In this document: one piece after another, positions 21,690 to 33,654 of the stretch
How positions within the stretch are numbered: position 1 is the first letter of the stretch
Layout of the letters: each line of letters begins with the position of its first letter
NCBI RefSeq assembly: GCF_020536995.1
Contig: NC_068366.1
Coordinates: forward strand, 23,001,854-23,065,853
Direction: 5' to 3'
Origin: Dreissena polymorpha
Lineage: Eukaryota; Mollusca; Bivalvia; Myida; Dreissenidae
Length of the DNA stretch: 64,000 bases
Made by a program: the position numbers and the translations under genes
Notes under the pieces: model-generated
The model's database searches: none
What the model saw: only the letters and a program-made list of their open reading frames with translations
Told to the model about the DNA's origin: nothing

Positions 21690-22742
21690 TATTACAGAAT
21701 CCACTGATACATTAATATTATTAAGTAAAATAATGGCTAAATAATAAATATTTCTACAAATGTGTGACCTTTGATGCGTAACCTTAGCTTTGGTCAAAAA
21801 CACATAGATCTTGCACTGCCTGATAATTGAGAACAATTACATCAGGACATTTTGAGAATCCATTTTAGTATGGTAGAATCCTTACCAAATAAGGCATATT
21901 TAATCAAAATTCGTGATTTTGACCTTTGTGTGTTACTTTGATCATGACCCTAGCAACCTTGATCTTATATTTGACACTCAGCTAGATAATGGAGAACAAT
22001 TGTGGGCAGTTATTACACAATCCCTTGATGCATGGTAAAGGAATGACTAAATAATGGATAATTCATCAAATTTGTGACCTTTGACTTCAATGTGTGACCT
22101 TGACCTTAGTAACTAGGATTAAAGGTCTTGAATGTGAAGCACCTTCAGATGATTAAGAACAACTATGGCAAGTTTCATGGCTCTGGATCATGTGTTAATG
22201 GAAATAAAGCTCTAAGCTCATATTAAAAAGCATTTTTTCAAGATACAAAGAAACATGACCTTTGCCCCTCGGATTATGGGTGTTGAATATGAAGCACCCC
22301 CAGATGATTGATAACAACTATGGCAAGTTTCATGGCTCTGGCTCATGTGTTAATCTAGGCTTATATTAAACAGCATTTTTTCAAGATACAAAAGGCCATA
22401 ACTCTGTTATTAACAAAAGGTGTATCATCCTCTTATCCATATATATACTCATACCAAGTTTCATTGAAATCCGCCGAAGCACATCCAAGATATGGCTCCG
22501 GGCACAAAAGTGCTATATTAAAAAGCATTTTTTCAAGATACAAAGGGCCATAACACCGTTATTTACAGATATCGTGTACAATGCATTTGGCATGCACCAT
22601 CCTCTTAACCATATTTATACTCATACCAAGTTTCAATGAAATCCGCCAAAGCACTTCTAACATATGGCTCTGTACACAAAAGTGCCGGACGGACGGACAA
22701 CGCAAAAACAATATCCGTTCGCCTATGGCGGGGGATAATAAC
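21690..22742. repeat. Composite bivalve repeat ending in CCGGACGGACGGACAA
   Basis: A string of related units: TGACCTTTGAC lines, AACTATGGCAAGTTTCATGG (twice, near 22160 and 22316), AAGCATTTTTTCAAGATACA (several), and AAATCCGCC then AGCAC (twice). It closes with GGACGGACGGACAACGC and GGCGGGGGATAATA. This is a well-known type of bivalve interspersed element with internal duplications. Confidence 0.8.
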
Positions 22743-23621
22743 GTATGGAAGGTGCAGTCCTTCCATACCTCGCCCCCCCCAACGGCCCCAGGGCGTCTGA
22801 AAAAAATCCTGGGGAAAGCACTGTACTTAATAGAAACACAATCATAAAGATTTGACCTATTATCTTTTGATTTTTTATATCAGATACCCAAGACCAAGGA
22901 GAGGAAAATAAACGCCAAAAACCGGACAGTATGTCATTGTCATTTATTAAAGTTATAAAATTTGTAACAACAAATATCACTCACCTTTAATTGACTGTTG
23001 ACTGAGTCTTTATAATGAAATAATTGCCCTTGGTTTCACTATTTAACAATATTCTGATTGACTAGAATTTATCATGTGAGTGGGCTTTATTTTTCGATGA
23101 AGCGATTTGCTTCAATGAGAAGCACAAGGAAATTGAGCATGGGACTACTTCGATATTGATATGCAATTGGCGACATGTACATGGTCAATACTGTGTATTG
23201 GAAAAGGAAGTGCTATGCCTTACTAAATTCATGCGCGAATAAATCCCAAATGATATTGTTGTTTTAGCCAAACCATTGAAAACATATGCATAATCAAAAT
23301 AATAATTGTACAAATCGATTAAAGGGAATATAGTTGATTTTTGCATACTTGATAATTTTTATGAAAGGCTAAAAGAAGAGAATAATTTCTGTCGATGCAC
23401 AGAAATTAAAAAACCCCTTAGCTTCTTATATTTTTGTTGTGTTACAATAAAAAGTATAACTTTTTAGAAAATTTGATTTTGCTTTACCAATATACAATTT
23501 TAGACCAGTAAGGATGTTTTATAAACATTTTTTGTGACATTTAACCCCCCCCCCCCCCCTTACACACACTGGTAACATCATCTCTTTTTACATTACCCTT
23601 TATGTCCGAATTCATGTTTTA
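22743..23621. other. No gene seen; poly-C tract
   Basis: AT-rich sequence with a C17 run near 23544. No supported exon. The minus-strand open frame 22723-22980 overlaps the repeat edge and has no features. Confidence 0.45.
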
Positions 23622-23708
23622 GTTCCAAGTGAACCTGTTCCGGTTCCAACCACCTCCAAAAGCATCGCCAGTACCCCTGCCAGCAACAGGAAGACAACTA
23701 TGAAGGGT
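23622..23708 (+). CDS. Candidate exon, Ser/Thr/Pro-rich linker
   Basis: Plus strand: acceptor TTTTAG, then SEPVPVPTTSKSIASTPASN and RKTTMKG. If the exon ends at ATGAAGG, one base carries over and completes a glycine codon at the start of 24368-24482 in the right frame. The donor (GTTGAT) is weak. The composition is that of a disordered linker. Confidence 0.35.
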
Positions 23709-24367
23709 TGATCAAATTTTCATCAGTCCAATTATGTGACAAAGCTTTAGTTCTTTAAGCTCTGGACACGTAATTGCGCATATACCTTTTTGTTAAGGTC
23801 CATAGCTCAGAAACAATTGAAGATATTTGCTCTAGACTTTCTATGCTTGTTTACTATCATGTGAGGACAACAAAACACAAGGGCATGTAACCCTAAAATT
23901 ATTTTTTCTACAGTTTTGCCACTTTTTCAAAAAAGCCTTTCATTTTAAGTTAATTTTTTTTGTAAAGATCCATATCTCAGAATATGTCAATGAAATATAC
24001 TTTAAACTACCTTTGCTTGTTCAGGATCCTGCGGGGACCACAATTAACAAGGGCGGATAACCTCTATTACACTTGTAAAAATAACTTTCATAAAAATTTC
24101 CAGCCCCTAATAAGTGGAGTGGCTGATCATGGATAGCTCTTGTTATAAATATTAATGTTATGTCTAACTATGTTTACCTTCATAAATTGACTGATATCAT
24201 ACATTTTTGTTATGAAAGGTGACGTGAAGCATACTTGGAGATAGGCATATTTACACTCCTTTAATGAACGCTGATAGTCACTTGAAATAACAACTTTTAA
24301 GACAAAAAAAATATTAATGATTCATCACATAGTTTATAATATCACTTTTATTTGATCCCACTTGCAG

Positions 24368-24482
24368 GTTGTGATTGTCATCAAGAGATGCTTGACATTT
24401 CTCGTCGGATGCTTGAGGAGATCATTAAGAAGAATGATATTCTGAGTGAAATCAGTGGATCACTGAAATTGACAGCAGGAAG
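24368..24482 (+). CDS. Candidate exon with an amphipathic helix
   Basis: Plus strand: acceptor CACTTGCAG, then CDCHQEMLDISRRMLEEIIK and KNDILSEISGSLKLTA. The heptad-like spacing of Leu/Ile (MLDISRRMLEEIIKKNDIL) suggests a coiled coil. The CxC before it is notable. It is phase-matched with 23622-23708 on the same strand. The right donor (GTCATA) is weak. Such linker and coil exons precede BEN domains in some molluscan proteins, and a BEN-like exon lies at 38788-39019, but its phase does not fit directly. Confidence 0.35.
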
Positions 24483-24545
24483 GTCATACTTGGACATCTT
24501 GCTGGAACCGACAAATTTTTTAAAGCAATATTTAATGTATTTATA

Positions 24546-24899
24546 TGTGGGGCCAGGGAACAGCTGATATTATAGGTTTTGGGGCCAGGGGACATAGCTG
24601 ATATGAGGTTACGGGGCCGGGAGACATAGATAATATTATAGGTTTGGGGGCCAGGGAACATAGCTTATTATATAGGTTTTGGGGTCGGGGTACATACACA
24701 AAACAAGTCTTAAAAATGTGTGTTCATTTACATCTGATAAAGACAAAACAAGTCTATAAAATGTGTGCTGAATTAGACTGATTATATAGGTTTTGGGCCC
24801 AGGTGACAAAGCTGATATAATATGTTTGGGGGCCAGATGATATAGCTGATTATATAGGTTTTGGAGCCGGAGGACATAGCTGATAATATAGGTTTATGA
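24546..24899. repeat. Minisatellite, about 36-bp unit (GGGGCCAGGGGACATAGCTG)
   Basis: Units of the form GGTTTTGGGGCCAGGGGACA followed by TAGCTGATATTATA occur from 24548 to about 24696 and again from 24783 to 24899. They are separated by a short doubled AAACAAGTCT-AAAATGTGTG segment. About eight units in total, imperfect. Confidence 0.8.
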
Positions 24900-25059
24900 G
24901 CTTCTATCCATATGGCGGAGCGGGTATTTGTCACTTCTCTTACAAAGCTATAGTTTATAACTGTGATATAGTTGAAATGTGATATCAATTTTGAGATGAT
25001 ATAATCTTTATTGTAATGTGTATAAGGTGTGAAATTTATTGTCGGAAAATTCTAAAAAA

Positions 25060-25680
25060 AACTTAACCATCTTCAACCACCGCAATCGCCCCTCTCCAGA
25101 GAACCAAAGAGGTCACTACAATCATCGCCTCATTAGAGGTTCGACACCATTATCTCTACCCCAAACACTGATAATCAAGGGCCAAGAAGTATTCTCCAGC
25201 TCCATTGTCTATGGTGGAACCCTATGTGCCAACGTCTGCCAACACGTTCATGCAATCACATGCCAAGGCCCTTCTGATCAGTGAGGCAATGCCACTCCTA
25301 CCCCCTTCTATACGCGATTTGGCATCTGTATTTGATGAGTCAATTACACTTGCACCATGGCTACGCTGGCCCCCAAAAGGATGGAGGAACCTTTCCGCAG
25401 ACTGCAGACTACTTGCGCTGGAATATGCAGCAATATCAATTCTCCAGTCGACTACTGATTCGTGGAGCATCACTCACTGCTGTCTGCTGATCCATCAGTT
25501 TTAACACCTGATGCTTCCTGGTACAGCCAGTATTCTCCTGGACAGCAGTCAGGGAGATTGCGAGAGGCATCAGCTCTCTTCCCACGGAAGTTAAATCAAT
25601 GATCCTAAAGACCCTCTCAAAACGCAAAGCTGACCTTCTTCTTTCCACGATCAAGAACATTCCATCCAGGCCCTGAAGGA
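25060..25680 (+). pseudogene. Coding-like island, unrecognised; possibly a mobile-element gag-like relic
   Basis: Base composition jumps to that of coding DNA and the plus strand shows long open stretches (for example 25205-25504), closing with a stop at about 25677. No domain is recognised. It has the look of a transposon-encoded structural or gag-like protein that has decayed. Because it may be a retroelement fossil, I give only its extent and say that it appears broken in more than one place. Confidence 0.35.
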
Positions 25681-26094
25681 TGAAGATGGTTGATTAACTT
25701 TGAATTTACTTTGAAGTTAAGTTTAAATAATTATATTATTATATGTTTTAAATGTTTAAATCTAATGTAAACAAAAAAAGTACTTGTAAATTTCAAACTC
25801 CAGGAAGAGTTTCATTCTTTAAGGTAGGGGAAGTGTAATATGTAATAGTCCACACTTCTAGACTCTGACTATACCCCTAATGCCTAGTTATGATGTTATC
25901 AATAAATTTACTTGCACATGTTTTGAAAACTCCAGTACCTGCTAAAAATTCATTGTTTACCACAACACTGTCATTCCAATCCAAAATGGGACTAGGACAT
26001 GGAGATTAGGCAGTCTGAGAGCAACACATGCATCTGTGAGTAAGCAAATACCTTCCAGGTTCCAAAGACTGAGGACTGGGACATGGAGATTAAG
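25681..26094. other. Non-coding stretch
   Basis: AT-rich DNA. A short direct repeat, GGACATGGAGATTA, occurs twice (near 25995 and 26078). No coding features. Confidence 0.4.
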
Positions 26095-26345
26095 TGATTT
26101 TTGTGATCACAATTTTGTGATCCCCGGGGCAGGGTAAAATTTGACTCCAGGGGAATAATTTGAACAAATTTGAAAGAGGTTCACCCCAGGAACATTTGTG
26201 AGATGTTTTATCAGAAATAGACTTGTAGTTTATGAGAAGAAGATGCTTAAAGAAAAAAGTTAACGCACGCACAGACGCACGCACGCACAACGGACACAGG
26301 ACCATGACATAAGCCCCGCAGGCCTCTGGCCAGTGGAGCTAAAAA
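26095..26345. repeat. Bivalve dispersed repeat with ACGCACGCAC tract
   Basis: The order TGTGATCCCCGGGGCAGGGT, AATTTGAAAGAGGTTCACC, GTTTTATCAGAAATAGACTT, an ACGCACGCAC tract, then GGCCAGTGGAGCTAAAAAT is that of a common bivalve interspersed repeat. Confidence 0.7.
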
Positions 26346-26704
26346 TCCTTTAATAAAATTGTTAATGGATGTAAGCCAGTAACAAGATACACTTTTTGAA
26401 GACCATCATTCTGTTGTTTACAAATAGATTTAATCTACACAGATGCTCTGATTATTGTCTCAGATCTGATAAAGCTGGGACAACAAAATGCAGGCTTAAA
26501 TTTGGCTCCACAGATTTACCTGGTAAACAAATTTGAGATGCACCATCCTTAGTAAAATATAACAAGATGGCTCTGTATCACTCCACTGTTTTTTATGCGA
26601 AAAAAGCATGCAATGTGCATGGGTTGAAATGTACTCAAGCATGTGACTTTCTCTTTCCTTCTGAAGAGTTTGTTTTCGTTTTGAAAACAGGACTTCCGGT
26701 TTAA

Positions 26705-26743
26705 AAAAGGAGAAATTGCTCATGATGAGCAATTTCTCCTTTT
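26705..26743. repeat. Perfect 19-base palindrome with one central base
   Basis: The left arm AAAAGGAGAAATTGCTCAT is followed by a single G and then the exact reverse complement of the arm. A transcript would form a 19-bp hairpin and the DNA could cruciform. There is no poly-U context that would make it a terminator in this kind of genome. Confidence 0.9.
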
Positions 26744-27299
26744 ATCACAATGATTTCTACCCCACCCAGCCAATTTATAAATAGTCCTTTACAACATTAT
26801 TTCTCGTCTGCAATCTGTTTCAATTTGGGGCAGTCCAAAATGTGTAGTTTGGTAAAGGGTTAACATTTATGGATAGTTAACATGCTGGTCTACCTTTCAC
26901 GCTCGACATGTATGCATTTATCTCTTATAATTAAAAAGTTTGGATGATCTCCACGGCATCTTTCTCACAGAAACCACACACCTGCAATATAGTGGAGCCT
27001 ATGCACTAACATATTGCATGCAATCATTGGATTGATACTCATAAATGTATCTTGGATAATTCATTAATGCACTTTTTGGCAAACAGGAATAAAATGCGAC
27101 ATTAAAGTGTACAGTATGAATGCAAACAACTGCATCATTAAGTTTACCATTCAAGGCTCAGAGTACATCAGTCATTCGATTCGAATTGATCACATGTTAA
27201 CAAGAGGAATACCAATTAAAGAATGATCATCTCTAGCTTTCCGTTGGTATTCATAGATTTGAATGAAGGCCATAGCAAATAAAAACAAATGTCAATAAA
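26744..27299. other. Non-coding stretch before the Helitron relic
   Basis: No recognised features. It may include the decayed left end of the Helitron. Confidence 0.35.
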
Positions 27300-28783
27300 C
27301 TCAGTGCTGACAAATGAGAGTCAATTTATGTCCCTTCTACACGAAGTAAATTTTTATTACATTAAAAATTCCAAAGCTTGTAGAGATGAAGGTTTAGAGC
27401 CTAATCATTGACCACAACCCGATGAAGATGCTTTCAATTTAGAGCGCGTTTATTATTATGGAAAGGGTACAATAAAACACTACAGAAAAACTAGTTTTTT
27501 GCAGCAAGTTGGAAATAAATATGGAGAAAATGCTTAGTCTGAATATGTGGTAGTACCAACTACACAACTCATAAGTAGCACAGACTATGAGAAAATTTTG
27601 AAGGACATACAGAAGGAACTCACCAGGAAATTTTCAAGACCTGAAGATGTTAGAGAACTTTGCTGGTCCTCAATATAATGAAGATCGTCTAAATCTGAAA
27701 AAAAGCTCAACTATGATGTGAAATTGACATCTGCCTCTTCTAAGGCAAAACAGGATGATAAGACTCGAACTTGTCTCTACAAAAATTATTAGAACCAACA
27801 AAAGCAGACACGAGCAAATTTCCTTAGAAAATGCAATCTTTGCACCAGGTGTGGACCGCCAGAACTGCTGAGGATACACAAGGATACCTCCAAATGGCTT
27901 TCCCGGATGTCTTCCTGACTGGTGATGCCTGTCCACACCAAGAACGTCGTTGTAGCATTAAAAATTAATCAGGCAGCTACAAATGTGCATACCTGTATTG
28001 GGTATGTGCACAAAAACCAGCAATGGTCAATACTGAGCTTCAATTTCTAGTTCAAAGCATGATTAAATGAGAACAAAGCAGGTGTAAGGCCAAACTCGCT
28101 CTGAAAAGTGATGCCTTTGAAACAACTGGAATACCTGATAAAGATGGTTTAATGCAAAATGCTGAGCTTTGTAACTGGACAGTATCAAACCTAATGATGT
28201 TCAATTCATCAATACAAGATACAGCTTCATCCTGGAAACGGTCAAGAGATGACGCAAAAGCTGTTCAACGGGGTTGGGAAGAAAGTGTTCTTTGGCGCGA
28301 CGACAAAATGCCAAGCTCAATTATGCTGTTCCAGACTCGTGCTCCACCGTATTACCATCACCCGGCAATTCACAACCTCTGTCCAGGTACAGAGAGCCTC
28401 TCCATCCAGAGTGACTAAGAATTTTTGGAAGGTCGGCGAAGAAATGTTCTTCAGTATCCAAGCATCATATTGTTTATGTGCGCATTGATGGCAGAGCCGA
28501 ACACAACGTTTTTATCTAGAATTAGATATGATGGTGACGCCTATTTTACACGGTTTGAATGGGGTGCAAATGCCAATCCACATGCTCATAGGTTGTATTT
28601 TAGTTGTGAATTCAGTCAGCACAAGGACAGCTTGGAACAAAACATACAAAACTGCTTTCAGAGTGCCAAAGACGAATGTTTAAATACTGGCCAGGACCTC
28701 AATAATCCTCTTGTACAAGACACTATCCATACTAAGGTACTCGACTGTTGGGATCATGCTAGGAATGAAATACATTGAATATT
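27300..28783 (+). pseudogene. Helitron Rep protein relic, copy A
   Basis: Plus-strand pieces follow the order of a Helitron replication initiator. First comes an N-terminal region with QGYLQMAFPDVFLTGDACPH. Then SDAFETTGIPDKDG, TASSWKRSRDDAKAVQR, and FLSRIRYDGDAYFTRFEWGA followed by NANPHAHRLYFSCEF. PHAH is the HUH metal-binding motif that positions the rolling-circle nick. After it comes NCFQSAKDECLNTGQDLNNP. Many stops and frame changes precede 28150, and the last block (28425-28778) is open. The helicase domain is absent. About 500 bp at the 3' end is nearly identical to copy B at 57755-58253. Confidence 0.75.
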
Positions 28784-29782
28784 TTTTTATTGTAAAGATA
28801 TTGGGCAAATTTCATAAAGTTCATACGAGCTGTTTACTAAACTAAGAAATCTTTTGAAGTTTGTAAGAATAAACTTACATTCCATAAACAAATCTTATGC
28901 AACCATCTGATAGGATTTCATGACTTCCAACATAAGTCAATGATGGTAAAGAGGTGTTTTAAGGTTGGAAAATATGGTTTCCACGTTTGTCATGTTAGGT
29001 GAATTGCGCTGATGACAGAGTGTGTTTTTTTTAGTTAGATCAGATATTGAACATCTATCTAATACACAAGAAACTCAAAGACAGCGCTGGAGTCCAAAGT
29101 ACATTCACCATCTACTTGAAATCCGGGATAAACGAAGAAGCCAAAGAAATCATGCAGTACCCCCCAAAACTTTTTTTAGGAATTTAAGATTAGTTTACGC
29201 TATCTGGCCAACTTATACTCCGAAGTTGGAAACTCGCATGGAGTGAGCAAAAGCACAGTGTCAAGGATGTTGTGCTCATTTTTGGATGATCTAAATGAAC
29301 TAGACAACAACATAAAGTAATGTTTTAAAATTAATTAATGTATTGAATAATTGATCAATGGTTTAATGTTTCTTTCCTACTTTTGAGTAATCAAATGGTA
29401 ATTAAATTGAATGCGTTTCAATTCCCTTTTATTATTGTTTAATCTGAGTTACAATGCTATGTTAAATTGTATTTACACTTCAATGTATCATGAGTATTTC
29501 TGGGCCAAGTGTGAGGTTGAGCGCTCTAAAACCGGTTTTAACCCCCAATGCTTTGCATTTACCGTTCCAAGGTGGTGAAACCAGCTTTATTCTTATATGT
29601 GTTTATGTTGTTTTGTGTTGTGCTGTTTTGTACTGTTTGGGCAATCGGTCACTTGCCTTAAATAAAGGACCAACTAATTGTTTATAATAAGAATTCAATA
29701 CTGCTCCAGCAGCTGGAGTTTCACTTCTTTATATTGTGATGTATTTGAATATTTATACAAGTGAAAATTGTCAATTAGTAAT
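28784..29782. other. Flank of the Helitron relic with an unassigned open frame
   Basis: A plus-strand frame at 29022-29246 reads RWSPKYIHHLLEIRDKRRSQ then RNHAVPPKTFFRNLRLVYAI. It looks coding-like, but I cannot assign it; it may be further transposon protein. The remainder is AT-rich, with a doubled TTGTGTTGTGCTGTTTTG-like patch near 29610. Confidence 0.35.
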
Positions 29783-29904
29783 TCTCAAGGTAATTGTATT
29801 CCAATATAAATATTTCTCTTTGGTGATTGGGACAATAAAATATCTTACAATATGAGTGTGAGGACAAATGGATTACAATTTATTTGAACAAACATAGTAG
29901 AGGA
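29783..29904 (+). repeat. Direct repeat, left copy (about 120 bp)
   Basis: Begins CTCAAGGTAATTGTATTCCA and ends AACAAACATAGTAGAG. The right copy at 31261-31382 differs at only a few bases. The two lie 1.48 kb apart in the same orientation. Confidence 0.85.
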
Positions 29905-31260
29905 TCATACTCGTCCGCTCGTATTGACGAGTGCAATCTTGAAAGGAAGAGTGAATATCCCTAAAGCTCTCGTCCTACAGGACGAGTGAAAAAAAACCTG
30001 AGCATTTAAAAAAAGGAAAACACAGCAGTCGGTGTACGATAAGACCAAACGTTCGCGAACTGTCCAAAACGCGTGGTTTTAGCAGTAATATAAAGAAACT
30101 TTATTAGTCAGATCAGCCCTTTACAATCTTTATTTCATATTTGCAGGACATATGCATGTGTTTGCAGGACGAGTGAAAATTCTAATGAACTCGGACGAGT
30201 GAAGTTTAGAAATATTTTTGTCCCCTGTAGATAAATATTCCATAAAAGGTACACTCTTGTTTGTGAAGAGTTGGTTTAGTCATGACAGACAGAAGAATTA
30301 ATTCTTAGGTTTGTCATGGGTTACCTCCCTGGTATTGATACTGATTTAAATTTGTGAAGGAAATTAAGCATATTTACAAATTCATATAACAGTAAGTTGA
30401 TAAAAATAAATAAAGGTATAAAGGTATTTGCTTAAGTAAGTTGATCTTAATAGTGAAGACTATTATGAAAGAAAATGCTCAGCTTACATTAAATCTCCAT
30501 AAATTACATGGAAAGTAGAAGTAGCAAAATTTACATCTTCACATGCTAAAACTTAAAAGGAAATGTTTCAAAGAAATTTGATGTTTTAAAAGAATTTCTA
30601 TAGATTGCATTACTGGCATTTTGAATCACTTATTTGTGGAAAAGTCAAAGTTTTAACATTTTCATCTGTCTTTGCTTGATTTAATGATTACTTCAAATAT
30701 TTACTAACTTCACTGTTTGTCATGTTACAATTTTCTCCAGCCATTTACCAGATCTTTTTCAGTTTGCTTATGAAAAAATGTGTTTTTTATCGTTGTATTT
30801 TAATATACCATTTAATTTTTTTAGTATAGTTCATTGCCTTGAGAAATTGCTCAACCTGTAGATACTATATAATAAGGCCGAGCCTGCAATGTAAAGTTCC
30901 ATTTGAATTCCTTTAATATTTTGTAGTCATGATTAAAACAATGTAATTGAGCTACGCACTAGCAAAAAAGAAAAGCGATAACTCGTAAAACACTTAAGAG
31001 AAACTTATAGATCTTGAACTTTTTAATTTTCACTCTGTCATACTGTCATTGAGTCAAGATTCATAAACATTTCACTGCAGTATTTTGGGACATTATAATG
31101 GACCTTCCTTCAAAGTTGCACTTATGTCCACTTACTGTAACCAGGCTTTCAAAGACCAAGGGAGACAACCTTCAAAAGAATGTTGATACCCTGTTGGACT
31201 TCTGAAAAAGCTACATTTTATTCAGCAATACTTATTATTTGTTTTTTCCTCATAATACTT
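29905..31260. other. Segment between the direct repeats, with GACGAGTG motifs
   Basis: GACGAGTG(A) occurs at 29929, 29991, 30168 and 30193. A CTCGTCC/GGACGAG inverted pair sits at 29962-29989. The rest is AT-rich and carries no coding frame that I can support. Confidence 0.45.
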
Positions 31261-31382
31261 CTCAAGGTAATTGTATTCCAATAAAGATATTTCTCTTTGG
31301 TGATTGGGACAATAATATATCTTACAATATGAGTGTGAGGACAAATGGATAACAATTTATTTGAACAAACATAGTAGAGAAT
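31261..31382 (+). repeat. Direct repeat, right copy (about 120 bp)
   Basis: Partner of 29783-29904. It contains TTTGGTGATTGGGACAATAA and GAGTGTGAGGACAAATGGAT in the same order. Confidence 0.85.
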
Positions 31383-31489
31383 TCTACTATTCTTCATTAA
31401 TCAACTTTAATTTCTTTAAAATGTGCATGAATATATATAAAAATTTACCCAAGTGTCCTGTATGTTTTAGTTTAACTTCCATTCTTCTT

Positions 31490-31860
31490 TTGGTTTTCTG
31501 TTTTGTATCTAAAGGTTTATGACCAGCAATATGTAATAATGTAAAATAAGCTGCGAAAACTCCGCGTAACATCCCTTACTGCGTGTGATGCAGTTAAGAA
31601 CTGCACAGAAAAAGACATTCGCTATCATTGATCTCATTCATTGAACTATCAACGCCGTTTATCTTTTTTAAAGATATTTCTTGTTAAGCATCATCATATT
31701 TATCACTTAACTGGCATATTGCAATATACAGTTACTTCCTGCAGGAGCCGCTGTTCGCTTGAAACGTCCCTTTTCACAAATAAGAACACGATGGGCCGCC
31801 ATTTTGATTACAAAGTTCTTTTGATTGACTTACTTTTGATTCATAGCTAAACTTACAGTA
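31490..31860. repeat. Dispersed duplicate shared with 34640-34815
   Basis: Both hold AAGAACTGC, then CAGAAAAA and CGCTA, then AACGCCGT, then ATCTTTTTTAAAGATATTTC in the same order and spacing, so this is a copy of one repeated unit. Confidence 0.6.
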
Positions 31861-32378
31861 AACACTCCACTGGATTATTGGTTAAACGGTTTTCAAACTA
31901 TAATTGAATCACAAATACGTACCAAGATTTGTATTGCGTAATGTTACGTACTGGGACGATTTTAAAAGCATTTTTTTTCTTTTTCAATGCCAAAATACAT
32001 AGATACGCATCTTATCTGGATCTCTGCCTGTACGTAGTCTTGGAACACATGACATAGGTTTTTTAGATGAAAATCTTCTTGCAAAGCACACATGTTATTG
32101 TCTAAGGGCTTGAAGGCTTAAGCTTATGTATATCCTTTATGTATCAACTTGTTGAATCAAGTAATAAAACAACCCAATCATAAAATGGCATTATTGGACA
32201 TGTATAAATGACTACAAATTCTTCAGTTTAATATTAGCTGTTTACATTTTTGTATTGCTGGAAAAAAAGCTTTGTTATTTGATAAAGCCCTTAGCATGAA
32301 AACTGACTAAGTGATCTCTTAGTATCTGTGAATTTCTCGTCATTTGGACCGATAGTAATGATGTATTTGTTGGGTAAA

Positions 32379-32571
32379 TTAAGCTATTTTTATGATTAAA
32401 TTTACAACCCATGCCCAAAATTTGTGTAAAAGAGTTGACTGTTCACAGATGTACAAGATTGAAGCGCTCGGAAAAGTGTTTTTGTCAATAATATTTTCTG
32501 TAACCTCGTATTCAGACAATAACTGGGAAATATCAGAAAATATGTTCAAAGCACTTGGCGAAGCTTTGTTC
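32379..32571 (-). CDS. Possible terminal exon, unrecognised
   Basis: Minus strand: acceptor TATTTTGCAG, then NKASPSALNIFSDISQLLSE, YEVTENIIDKNTFPSASILY and ICEQSTLLHKFWAWVVNLII before a stop. The tail is hydrophobic. The opposite strand is also open (32392-32625), so this could be chance. Confidence 0.2.
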
Positions 32572-32789
32572 CTGCAAAATAAGAGTTCTTTGTCAAAAGC
32601 GATCAGCCCAATGGAGGCAAGATGACCTTGCAAATAGTGTAAGATAAACTGAGGCAGGTTAGATTGCAAAAACAAATGGGTTTTTTAATCAAAAGCACCA
32701 TATCTATTTTAGAATTTCACAAAATAAGAAACGTTAGAAAGCATAATTTGGAAAAACCTGGCACCATATATATTTTAGACTTTCACATA

Positions 32790-33072
32790 ATACTGCTATG
32801 ACCTATGTCAATGCCTATTATTACCTTTAAATAGTCAGTTACGATGTACACATAGTACGATTGTCAATGTCACGAATAAATCATTGTTTATTCTATAATT
32901 ATTAAATATTATACTAGTATAATCAATATACTGATATATTGTAAAGTTCTTTGCATATTTTTTATTAATTCATCATATTATGATGATTACCTTTGTCATA
33001 AATTACATTTAACTCGCAAGTATTTTGCGGTATTTTCTCTTTTCCGCCATCTTGAATGTTTACTTTTATATA
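32790..33072 (+). repeat. Dispersed repeat, copy 1 (second copy at 63405-63684)
   Basis: The copies share TGCTATGACCTATGT, AATGTCA followed by AAATCATTGTTTATT, AATTCATCATATTAT and GCGGTATTTTCTCTTTTCCG then CCATCTTGA. Similarity stops within TTATA at about 33072, exactly where the GGGCGTAA-rich segment begins. Confidence 0.8.
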
Positions 33073-33654
33073 CCCGTACGAAATAATGGGGCGGATTCCG
33101 GGCGTAATCAGGGCGGAATTGGCACGTAATGTTGGAATTACGCCCGTACAACTGGCGGAATGAGTTTTACGCCCGGAACTAAAATTATTTCTGGGCGTAA
33201 TTCAACTGTTTTTTCTGGGCGTAAAACAAATCCGGGCGTATTTTTATACTTAAAATTTGTATGATGGTGATTTGTGGACGGAATTTTGCACTTTGTTTCT
33301 TTCGTGGGGCAGAATTTCATACTTATAAAATATTTGTGAAGCCACATGACGGAATTTTGAACTTAGTAGTTTTTACAGAGAGTAATATTGGACTTTTCTA
33401 ATTTCTATGAAGCTGAACAATAACTTAATAAATTTAATTTAAACCAAAGTACTGAACAAAATATTACCAGTTACTGATAACTTTAAATAAACGTTTTTAA
33501 ATAAAAATATTTAATTTTATTTATACATTTGTACAATCAATGAACATTCATTATAGACACAACTATTTCAGTCACAGTATAATTAATTCAGCATAAAGCT
33601 TTGATCTAATTTATGATTTTCATGTTCAGATTCTAAAACATTTTTTGTAGTATT

